The notes beneath the pieces are model-generated. The model made no database searches, was not told the origin of the DNA, and was given only the letters and a program-made list of their open reading frames with translations. A stretch of 35,520 nt of DNA from positions 1 to 35,520 of the forward strand of contig JAUVVA010000030.1 of assembly GCA_030604905.1 (NCBI GenBank), given 5' to 3'. Numbering within the stretch: the first letter of the stretch is position 1; each line of letters begins with the position of its first letter. Shown here piece after piece: positions 23,038-30,133 of this stretch. This DNA is from Verrucomicrobiota bacterium. GTDB lineage: Bacteria; Verrucomicrobiota; Verrucomicrobiia; Opitutales; Opitutaceae. The translations under genes and the position numbers were made by a program.

Positions 23038-24339
23038 TTAGCCCCCGGCGAGGAGGAGTTTCCCCGCCATGATGACCACGCCGACCAGGCCGCCGATGAC
23101 GGCGCCGTTGAGGCGGATGTATTGGAGGTCCTTGCCGACCCGGCTTTCGAGTTGGCTTACGAGATCGCGGTCCTGGAGGCGGTTCAGGGATTGGCGCGCG
23201 GTGGAGCCAATCACGCCGTGGTGGCGGGTGACGATGCTGCCGAGCGCTTCACGCGCCCATTGGTCGAGGCGCGACTGCGCTTCGGAGTCGCCGCGAAGCC
23301 GTGTGAGGCCGCGCTCGAGCAGATTGCCCAAGGCCGCCTCGAACTCTTCTCGCGAATCTCGCAGTTTGGTCTCCGACAGGCGGCGCAGATCGTGGAGCAT
23401 GTGCCCGACCACCGACTCGAGATCGGGGTGCTCGGCCAAGCGGAGCTGAAACTCCGAGATTCGGCGCACGGCCTCCGCGTCCTCCGCCTTGAGCGCGGCC
23501 GCGTAGCTCATGACCGCCTGGTCCAGGCGCCGAGCCAGGGGATGCGAAGGCTCGCGGCTCACGGCCCGCAGGATCTTGGTAAGCCCGTCCCGAAGCTGGC
23601 GGGAGTCCGTGTCCGCGTCGAAGGTCCAGGAGACGAGCTGGGTTTTGAACCAGCCCATCAGCCCGGCCTGTTCCTCCTTGTAGGCCTTGAGCGCCGTCTG
23701 GAGCAGGTCGTGCAGCAACTCGTCGAAGTCGCCCCGTTGCGCCTGATCGGCCAAGGTCGCGGCGACCGTTCGCCAGAGAACCCGGGTGTCGCCGGCCGCA
23801 ACCCGCGCCTCCAGCCAGGAGCCGAAGAGCGGGGCGAGGTGCAGGGTGCGGATTTCATCGCGCAAGACAGCCGTCAGGAAGCCGCGCAGCTTTTCGTCCT
23901 CCAGCTCCTCCGCCGCGTGGCCGGCCAGAATGCTCAGGGTCGAGGCGGCGAGTCGGCGGCCTTCCGCGCCGCCGAGCTGTTCGAACAGGACCTTGCTGAC
24001 GGAAAACTCCTGGAGCTTCTCGCGCACCGAGGCCGGGCTCAGCAGCTGGTTCTCCACCATGTCCACCACGCCGTCGGTGAGTTTGTGCCGGTTGCGCACG
24101 ATGATGTCGGTGTGCGGCAGGGCGAGGCGCCCTCGCGGAACGGGCCGGAACAGCGCGGATACGGCAAACCAATCCGCGATGCCGCCGATCACCGCGGCTT
24201 CGAATCCGGCGCGCAGGAGGGTCCAGCCCGTCCCGTCGACCCAGCCGCCGTGATGCGCGGCCTCGAGGGCGACAAAGCCGCTGGCGGCGATGCTGAGCGA
24301 GAGGGGGCCGACTCGGTTTCGTTTCGGGGTGCTGGGCAT
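23038..24339 (-). CDS. DUF445 membrane protein
   Basis: A 433-residue inner-membrane protein of the DUF445 family. The N-terminal motif 'AAVIGGIADWFAVSALFRPVPRGRLALPHTDIIVRNRHKL' is the family signature (about residues 39-78 from the start); it is flanked by membrane helices. A long helical, partly coiled-coil body follows ('GRRLAASTLSILAG', 'LADQAQRGDFDELLHDLL'). A C-terminal helix 'NGAVIGGLVGVVIMAGKLLLAGG' re-enters the membrane, again typical. Function is unknown in all members; they are often near envelope genes. The start at 24339 precedes the first hydrophobic helix; upstream in-frame sequence is Pro/Arg-rich without homology. It is divergent from the exported propeller-like protein gene. 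Confidence 0.88.
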   Translation of the reverse strand: MPSTPKRNRVGPLSLSIAASGFVALEAAHHGGWVDGTGWTLLRAGFEAAVIGGIADWFAVSALFRPVPRGRLALPHTDIIVRNRHKLTDGVVDMVENQLLSPASVREKLQEFSVSKVLFEQLGGAEGRRLAASTLSILAGHAAEELEDEKLRGFLTAVLRDEIRTLHLAPLFGSWLEARVAAGDTRVLWRTVAATLADQAQRGDFDELLHDLLQTALKAYKEEQAGLMGWFKTQLVSWTFDADTDSRQLRDGLTKILRAVSREPSHPLARRLDQAVMSYAAALKAEDAEAVRRISEFQLRLAEHPDLESVVGHMLHDLRRLSETKLRDSREEFEAALGNLLERGLTRLRGDSEAQSRLDQWAREALGSIVTRHHGVIGSTARQSLNRLQDRDLVSQLESRVGKDLQYIRLNGAVIGGLVGVVIMAGKLLLAGG

Positions 24340-24582
24340 GGTGTGCGCTACCCGGCCGGCGGGGGTGGAGCAAGCACGCGCGGGACCGCGGGAGGCCCGT
24401 GCCGCCAAGGCCGCTCGAGGATCGCGGGGCTGAGGGCCTGACCGGGCGGTGGGGCGGCACTCCACGGGGTGGGCCGGGCGGCTCCCCCGGGGACGCGGGC
24501 GCCGGGGGCGCGTCGCGCGCCGGAGCGGGGATTTTTCAAGGGATAGCTCGCGGGGCGGGACGATTTGGGTCGGGTTGGGGCG

Positions 24583-25530
24583 ATGTGCACAGGCAGGCGG
24601 TGGTGTTGCTGGTTGGTGTGGGCGACGTTTCTGGTTTTCGGAGGCGGGGAGGGCGCGCGGGCGGACGCGGTGGGCGCGAAGATTGGCGAGTGGCGGGCGG
24701 TCGAGACGGCGGCGCGGCTGCCGGCGGGGCTGCGCGAGGCGAGCGGGCTCGCGGCCTCGCGTCGCGAGGCGGGGATGTATTGGTCGCACGACGACAGCGG
24801 AGGGCAGCCGGTGCTGCGGGCCTTTGACGCGGACGGGCGGGCGCGGGGGGCGCTGCGGCTGCGCGGCGCTCGCAACGTGGATTGGGAGGACCTGGCGTCC
24901 TTCGAGCTCGATGGGCGGGCCTGGCTGTTGGTCGCGGACACGGGCGACAACCGAGCGGGGCGCGGCGAGTGCATCCTGTATGTGATCGCGGAGCCGGACC
25001 CCGCCGAGTTGCAGCCGGATCGGGAGCTGTGGGTGGACGTGGCTTGGTCGCTACCCGTGATCTACCCCGACGGTCCGCGCGACGTGGAGGCGGTGGCGGT
25101 GGATGTGCGGAGCGAGCGGGTGTATCTGTTGGAGAAGCGCAACCGGCCGCACGGGCTGTATTCGCTGGGACTGCGCCCCACTCCGCGCGGGCAGGCCATT
25201 CCGCCGATGAAGCGGGTGGGGGAAGTGGCGGGCTTTGCCGGGGAGCGTCGCGGTTGGTGGCCGGCGATGGGCGGACTGCGCGCGCAGCCGACGGGGATGG
25301 ATTTCGCCCCCGATGGCTCGGCGGCGGTGGTGGTGACCTACGGCGAGCTGTTGGTGTTTGCGCGTCGGAAGGGCGAGCCTTGGGCGGACGCGCTGGGCCG
25401 TGCGCCAGCCTGGCGGACCGCGCATGGGCTGCCGCAGGCGGAGGCGGTGGCCTTTTCCCGGGACGGGAGAGAGATCGTGGCGACGAGCGAGGGCGCGGGC
25501 GCGCCGCTGCCGCGGTGGCGTCGGCGCTGA
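24583..25530 (+). CDS. Exported beta-propeller-like protein
   Basis: A 315-residue protein with an N-terminal signal segment (MCTGRRWCCWLVWATFLVFG, cleavage near ARA). The mature part reads as repeated strand blades: 'LREASGLAASRREAGMYWSH', 'NVDWEDLASFELDGRAWLLVADTGDN', 'GPRDVEAVAVDVRSERVYLLEKR', 'AQPTGMDFAPDGSAAVVVTYGELLVF' and 'QAEAVAFSRDGREIVATSEG'. The 'WEDLA...ADTGDN' and 'D.EA...D' pattern is common in secreted propeller proteins of soil and aquatic bacteria whose catalytic role is not established. It ends abruptly after 'APLPRWRRR', where the last blade would close. The start at 24583 begins at the signal segment. It lies 104 bp upstream of waaA on the same strand. Confidence 0.75.
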   Translation: MCTGRRWCCWLVWATFLVFGGGEGARADAVGAKIGEWRAVETAARLPAGLREASGLAASRREAGMYWSHDDSGGQPVLRAFDADGRARGALRLRGARNVDWEDLASFELDGRAWLLVADTGDNRAGRGECILYVIAEPDPAELQPDRELWVDVAWSLPVIYPDGPRDVEAVAVDVRSERVYLLEKRNRPHGLYSLGLRPTPRGQAIPPMKRVGEVAGFAGERRGWWPAMGGLRAQPTGMDFAPDGSAAVVVTYGELLVFARRKGEPWADALGRAPAWRTAHGLPQAEAVAFSRDGREIVATSEGAGAPLPRWRRR

Positions 25531-25634
25531 CGCGGCCGGCTCGCCGGGTTTGCCGCGGCGGGCGGGGCTGGCGCGGTGAATTGTTTTGAGCGCGGGGCGG
25601 GAATGCGGTTTCTCGACCGTTTCGTCCACTCCGC

Positions 25635-27020
25635 ATGCTCTGGCTGTATCGGCTCCTGTTTCTCCCGGTCGTGCTGCTTTCGGCGCCTTACTACGGGTGG
25701 CGGATGCGGCGGCGCGGCGGCTACGGCGCCCACTTTTCCCAACGCTTTGGCGCGGTGCCGCCGATCCCGCCCAAGCCCCCGGGCGCGAAGCGCGTGTGGC
25801 TGCAGGCGGTGAGCGTGGGGGAGATGCTGGCCATCGCCCCGCTGCTCGAGGCCTGGCGGCGCGATCCCGCGGTGCAAGTGTATCTGACCACCACCACCAG
25901 CACGGGCTACGCGCTGGCGGCCGAGCGTTATCTGGCGAAGGGCGTGGTCGCGGGGCTCGGCTACTTCCCGCTCGATTTCGCGCCCTGCTCGGCGAAGGCC
26001 TGGCGGGGCATCGAGCCCGATCTGGTGGTGCTCACCGAGGGCGAGCGCTGGCCGGAGCATTTGCACCAGGCGGCGCGGCGCGTGGTGCCGGCGGTGGCGA
26101 TCAACGCCCGCCTCTCCGACCGCAGTTTCCGCCGCATGCGCCGGCTCGGCCCGCTGGCGCGCCTGCTCACGCGCGGGCTCACGCGCGTGCTCGCGGCGAG
26201 CGCAGGCGACGCGGAGCGCTTCGCGGCCTTCGGCGTGCCGGCGGAGCGCATCGCGGTGACGGGCAACCTGAAGCTCGACGTCGCGCTGCCCGAGGTGGAC
26301 GCGGCGGAGGCGGCGCGCTTTCGCCGCGAACTCGGCCTCGGCGACGCGCGCATCCTGCTCGGGGCCTCGACCTGGCCGGGCGAGGAGGCCGCGCTGCTGG
26401 CGGCGTGGCGGGGCCTGGCGGTTGCGGGGGAGGGGGAGGCGCGGATGGGGAACATGGGCGGGACGCCCATGCCACGTGCCGGCGAGGCCGCGGGGGGCGG
26501 GGCGCCCGTGCCGCCTTGGAAACTCTTGATCGTGCCGCGCCATGCCGAGCGGCGCGGGGAGATCGAGGCCTTGCTCGCGGCCGAGGCGCGCGCGGGCGGG
26601 CTGCGTTACCACCTGCGCTCGCGGGGCGCGGCGGCGGGGGAGGTCGACGTGGCCGTGGCCGACACCACCGGCGAGCTGGCGCGCCTGCTCGCGCTCGCCG
26701 AAATCGTCTTCGTGGGCAAAACCCTCCCGCCCCACGGCGAAGGCCAGACCCCGGTCGAGGCCGCCGCGCGCGGCAAAGCGACCCTTTTTGGCCCCGGCAC
26801 CGCAAATTTTCGCATCATCGCCCGCGAGTTGGAGGAGAACGGGGCGGCGCGGCGGGTGGCCGATGCGGCCGGTCTGGGCGCCGCCGTGCAAAGCCTCGCG
26901 GCAGATGCGGATGCGCGCGCCGCGGCCGGCGCGGCCGGGCTGCGCTGGCACGCCGGAAACCGCGGCGCGACGGAGCGCACCCGGGCCGCTCTTGAAGAGA
27001 TTTTGCGTGGGCGGAATTAA
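25635..27020 (+). CDS. waaA: 3-deoxy-D-manno-octulosonic acid (Kdo) transferase with in-frame repeat insertion
   Basis: A 461-residue inner-membrane enzyme that adds Kdo from CMP-Kdo to lipid A precursor, essential for LPS core synthesis. The N-terminal anchor is residues 1-20. The acceptor domain has 'VWLQAVSVGEM' with catalytic Glu63. Later segments are 'LTEGERWPEHL', 'NARLSDRSF', 'VTGNLKLD', 'GASTWPGEEAALLAAW', 'LLIVPRHAERRGEIEALL' and the CMP-site 'VGKTLPPHGEGQTPVEAAARGKATLFGPGTANF'. About 25 extra residues (roughly 271-295, Met/Gly/Pro-rich) between 'GEEAALLAAW' and 'LLIVPRH' are encoded by two REP-like units and are absent from the family pattern. The frame is kept through the insertion. 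Confidence 0.93.
   Translation: MLWLYRLLFLPVVLLSAPYYGWRMRRRGGYGAHFSQRFGAVPPIPPKPPGAKRVWLQAVSVGEMLAIAPLLEAWRRDPAVQVYLTTTTSTGYALAAERYLAKGVVAGLGYFPLDFAPCSAKAWRGIEPDLVVLTEGERWPEHLHQAARRVVPAVAINARLSDRSFRRMRRLGPLARLLTRGLTRVLAASAGDAERFAAFGVPAERIAVTGNLKLDVALPEVDAAEAARFRRELGLGDARILLGASTWPGEEAALLAAWRGLAVAGEGEARMGNMGGTPMPRAGEAAGGGAPVPPWKLLIVPRHAERRGEIEALLAAEARAGGLRYHLRSRGAAAGEVDVAVADTTGELARLLALAEIVFVGKTLPPHGEGQTPVEAAARGKATLFGPGTANFRIIARELEENGAARRVADAAGLGAAVQSLAADADARAAAGAAGLRWHAGNRGATERTRAALEEILRGRN
26454..26512 (+). repeat. Two REP-like units inside the waaA coding sequence
   Basis: ATGGGCG-GGA-CGCCCAT (26454-26470), followed by GCCACG, is a perfect 7-bp hairpin of the same type as those at 6171 and 29961, with A/T replacing C/G symmetrically in both arms. 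A second, less perfect unit (GGGCG-GGG-CGCCC, 26495-26507, then GTGCC) follows after 24 bp. Both are translated in frame. Confidence 0.75.
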
Positions 27021-27067
27021 GGGTTGAACCGGACGGGCACGGGCTATGCGTTGAAACCCTTTCGCGG

Positions 27068-29854
27068 ATGCAAAACCACGGCCCGAAGCGCGTCTACACC
27101 CCACATTCGCTGGAGTTCTGGTTCAGTCGGCTGGAGCACAATTGGGAAACCTATTTCACCGCCGAGCAGCTCGAGCGCGGCCATGCGATCTACCGTGAAG
27201 GCGAGGTGCGCGAACTCGAGTTGACCGCCAACGACGCCATCGTCCACCGCCGCATCGACAAGAAGGACGAATACGCCGTCATCGAGTGGGCCGAGAAAGG
27301 CTTTTCGGTGCGCTCCTCCACCACCGATACCGACGCCGCGCACGCGCTCGCCGTCGCCGGCCTGCACGAGATCGAGGAGTTGGTGGCCGACGAGATTTCG
27401 CCCCTGCCCGGCAGCACGCCGCCCTTCCCGATCGACCCCTCCGCCGCCGCCGGCGCTTCCACCGGGGCCCACGGCTCGGCCAACGCCCACGGCTCGGCCA
27501 ACGGCCACGCCGGCGCCTCCGCCGCCTCCGCCGCGTCCGCCGACCGCAAGCTCCCGGCCGCCAAGTCCGCCGCCGCGTCGTCGTCGGGCACCGCGTCCGG
27601 CGCCGCCGCCTCCTCCGGCGGCTCCGCGGCCGCCCTCGCCAAGGGCGCGCGCACGCTCCTGCTCTCCTTTGCCACGACCGACGAGGGCCTGACCTTCTCC
27701 GCCTGGTGGCTCGCCGCCGACAAGTCCCGCCAGCCCGCGCTCGGGCCCGCCTCGCGCGAACCGGGCGTGCCGCACGCCAGCTCGGGCGAGCGCGCCAAGC
27801 TCATCGGCCTCGCCTCCTACGCGCGCAAGGCGCACTTCGTCTACCGCCAGGACCTCGGCACCTACCTGATGGGCTCGGTCGCCGAGATTCCCAACTTCCT
27901 CAAGACCACGCTGCCCGCTTGGAAAAAGGTCTTCGGCGTGGAGCTCGACGCCGCCTCCGCGCTGCTGCTCAAGGGGCCGCAGGAGATCACCATCGAGGCC
28001 GTGGCCGGCACCACGCGCCGCGGCGCGAAGGGCGCGGGCCTCGAGGCCGCGCTCGACCTGCGCTGGATTTTCAAGGCCGGCGAGCGCCTGCTCAGCGACG
28101 CCGAGGTGAAGACCCTGACCGGCAAGAACACCACGCCCGTCATCCTGCCGAGCGTCGGCATCGTCAGCCTGCCGGTGGAAAAACTCTCCGTCGTGCGCTC
28201 TTGGGAAAAAGGCGCCTCGGAGACGCACGGCGAGGGCGCGCTCTCGCCCTACCTCATCTTTTCCCTCTTCAACGACGCGCGCTTCAAGCTCACCCTCTCG
28301 CCCGAGCTCTCCGCCTGGCGCGACAGCGTGCTCGCCGGGCCAAAGGAGGCGCCGCACCTGCCCGAGCGCCTGCGCTCCTACCAGCGCCGCGGCGTCGAGT
28401 GGATGCACCACCTCGCCGACAAGGGCTGCCACGGCCTGCTCGCCGACGAGATGGGCTTGGGCAAAACCCTTCAGGTCATCACGCTGCTCGCCACCCGCCG
28501 CATCGACGAGCTGCCGAGCCTGATCGTGTGCCCGGCCAGCGTGGTGCCGGTGTGGCAGGAGGAGATCGCGCGTTTCCACCCGGAGCTGACGGTCGACGTG
28601 CTCAAGACGGGCCACGATTTTTCGACCCACGCCGCGCCCTGCGTCTGGCTCTCCAGCTACACCCAGCTGCGCAAGCACCGCTCGATCCTCGCCAAGCACA
28701 AGTTCGCCTACGCGGTGCTCGACGAGGGCCAGTTCATCAAAAACCCGGACGCGAAGGTCACGCAGACCTGCTTCGCGATCCGCGCCCAGCACCGCATCGT
28801 GCTCAGCGGCACGCCGCTCGAGAACCGTCAGCTCGATCTCTGGTCCATCTTCCGCTACCTGTTGCCCGGCCTGCTCGGCTCGCGCACGGCCTTTGAAAAC
28901 GCGATCGCCACCGACCGCGCCGGCACGCTCTCGCGCCTGCGCGCGCAGCTCGCGCCCTTCATGCTGCGCCGCACCAAGGCGGAGGTCGCCGCCGAGCTGC
29001 CGCCGAAGCAGGAGATGGAGCTCATCTGCCCGCTCAGCGACGTGCAGCGCGAGGAGTATGCGCGCATCTGCAACGAGGGCCTCTCCCGCCTCGGCGACGA
29101 CGTGGGCGCGGCCATGCGCGAAAAGAGCTTCGGCTTCCTCGCGCTGCTCACGCGTCTGCGCCAGGTGTGCTGCGATCCCGACATGCTGCCCTGGCGCAAG
29201 GCGCCGCTCGCGGACTCGGGCAAGATCACGCTGCTGGTCGAGAAACTCGCCGAGATCGTCGGCAGCGGCCACAAGGTCGTGATCTTCTCGCAGTTCGTGA
29301 TGCTGCTAGACCGCGTGAAGGAGGCGCTCGCGCAAAACTTCCCCGAGCTGCCGCGCTACGAGCTGACCGGCATGACGCTCGACCGGCAAAAGCCCGTGCA
29401 ATCCTTCCAGGCGGCGGAGGGCGCGGCCGCGATGCTCGTCTCGCTCAAGGCGGCCGGCACCGGCATCACGCTGCACGCCGCGGACTATGTTTTCCTGCTC
29501 GACCCCTGGTGGAACCCGGCGGTCGAGGCGCAGGCGGTGGACCGCGTGCACCGCCTCGGCCAGAAGAGCACGGTCTTCGTGTATCGCATGGTCACGGCCG
29601 GCACGATCGAGGAGCGCATCGAGGCGCTCAAAGCCTCGAAGAAGGATTTGTTCAACCAGGTGGTCGGCGGCCAGGAGGGCGACTTCGACTTGAGCCAGCA
29701 CTTCGTGTCGCTGCGCGAGCTGGTGCAGCTGACCGGCGGGGCGACCAGCGTGGACAGTCCCGACGCGGCCGCGGGCGAGAGCGCCGGCGCCGACGCGCAG
29801 AGCGGCGGTGGCACGGGCACGGGCCCGGCCCCGATCGCGACCGCCGCCGGCTGA
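27068..29854 (+). CDS. SNF2-family DEAD/DEAH-like helicase
   Basis: A 928-residue ATP-driven translocase of the RapA/HepA-like SNF2 group, likely remodelling protein-DNA or transcription complexes. An N-terminal domain (1-115) is followed by an Ala/Ser/Gly-rich linker (about 123-195), a beta-rich 'LLLSFATTDEGLTFSAWWL' domain, then the motor. Motif I is 'LADEMGLGKTLQ' with Lys466; motif Ia 'LIVCPASVVPVWQ'; motif II 'VLDEGQFIKN' (DEGQ variant, normal in SNF2); motif III 'IVLSGTPLEN'; motifs V and VI 'LKAAGTGITLHAADYVF' and 'VDRVHRLGQKSTV'. The start at 27068 lies 47 bp after waaA on the same strand, so the two may be co-transcribed. A GC-rich hairpin encloses the stop codon. Confidence 0.93.
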   Translation: MQNHGPKRVYTPHSLEFWFSRLEHNWETYFTAEQLERGHAIYREGEVRELELTANDAIVHRRIDKKDEYAVIEWAEKGFSVRSSTTDTDAAHALAVAGLHEIEELVADEISPLPGSTPPFPIDPSAAAGASTGAHGSANAHGSANGHAGASAASAASADRKLPAAKSAAASSSGTASGAAASSGGSAAALAKGARTLLLSFATTDEGLTFSAWWLAADKSRQPALGPASREPGVPHASSGERAKLIGLASYARKAHFVYRQDLGTYLMGSVAEIPNFLKTTLPAWKKVFGVELDAASALLLKGPQEITIEAVAGTTRRGAKGAGLEAALDLRWIFKAGERLLSDAEVKTLTGKNTTPVILPSVGIVSLPVEKLSVVRSWEKGASETHGEGALSPYLIFSLFNDARFKLTLSPELSAWRDSVLAGPKEAPHLPERLRSYQRRGVEWMHHLADKGCHGLLADEMGLGKTLQVITLLATRRIDELPSLIVCPASVVPVWQEEIARFHPELTVDVLKTGHDFSTHAAPCVWLSSYTQLRKHRSILAKHKFAYAVLDEGQFIKNPDAKVTQTCFAIRAQHRIVLSGTPLENRQLDLWSIFRYLLPGLLGSRTAFENAIATDRAGTLSRLRAQLAPFMLRRTKAEVAAELPPKQEMELICPLSDVQREEYARICNEGLSRLGDDVGAAMREKSFGFLALLTRLRQVCCDPDMLPWRKAPLADSGKITLLVEKLAEIVGSGHKVVIFSQFVMLLDRVKEALAQNFPELPRYELTGMTLDRQKPVQSFQAAEGAAAMLVSLKAAGTGITLHAADYVFLLDPWWNPAVEAQAVDRVHRLGQKSTVFVYRMVTAGTIEERIEALKASKKDLFNQVVGGQEGDFDLSQHFVSLRELVQLTGGATSVDSPDAAAGESAGADAQSGGGTGTGPAPIATAAG
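27468..27503 (+). repeat. Two tandem 18-nt repeats in the helicase linker
   Basis: CCCACGGCTCGGCCAACG occurs twice back to back (27468-27485 and 27486-27503), encoding repeated Ala-His-Gly-Ser-Ala-Asn in the low-complexity linker. Such in-frame repeats can expand or contract without breaking the reading frame. Confidence 0.8.
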
Positions 29855-29865
29855 GGCCGGCGGCG
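29842..29865 (+). terminator. GC-rich hairpin with the helicase stop codon in its loop
   Basis: CGCCGCCGGC (29842-29851) and GCCGGCGGCG (29856-29865) form a perfect 10-bp stem whose 4-nt loop, TGAG, contains the TGA stop. No T-tract follows, so it may act as a stability element or a Rho-dependent stop rather than an intrinsic terminator. Confidence 0.5.
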
Positions 29866-29914
29866 AGAGTGCGCCTTGCGCGATACTCCGCCGGGACAAT
29901 CGCGGAATCCGGGG

Positions 29915-29982
29915 TAGCCGGCGTGGAGTGGAAGGGGCGTCACGGCCCTGTGCCAAACCCACGGGCGAGACGCCCGTGCCAC
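29915..29982. repeat. Composite REP-like element
   Basis: A reversed 27-nt block (29915-29941, TAGCCGGCGTGGAGTGG...) is followed by CCC-ACGGGCG-AGA-CGCCCGT-GCCACG (29958-29982), identical in the palindrome and flanks to 6168-6193. The composite arrangement (one block reversed, then one hairpin forward) is close to that at 5796-6193. Confidence 0.7.
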
Positions 29983-30054
29983 GTCCGGTCGCGGCAATTC
30001 CGCGGCTACGGCTTCATTCGAAACGCGCGGGGCCGGTCCGCGGTGGCACCGATC

Positions 30055-30079
30055 GCTGAGCCGACATCATGCAGCCCCG
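30055..30079 (+). repeat. Partial copy of the 20314-20348 hairpin arm
   Basis: GCTGAGCCGACATCATGCAG followed by CCCCG matches the left arm of the 70-nt hairpin at 20316-20338. The second arm is not present here. It lies between the helicase and gcvP ends. Confidence 0.65.
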
Positions 30080-30091
30080 ACCCACGAAGAA

Positions 30092-30106
30092 CAGATCAGC
30101 GATCTG
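30092..30106. terminator. Possible terminator hairpin before gcvP end
   Basis: CAGATC-AGC-GATCTG is a perfect 6-bp stem with a 3-nt loop between the convergent helicase and gcvP genes. There is no T-tract. Confidence 0.25.
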
Positions 30107-30133
30107 GTCTCCATGGGGGCGCGGGCGCGGTCC

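Noticed and set aside
27044-29272. A 742-codon open frame on the minus strand opposite the SNF2 helicase
   Set aside because: The helicase frame has all SNF2 motifs; the antisense frame shows none and has the typical biased composition of a shadow.
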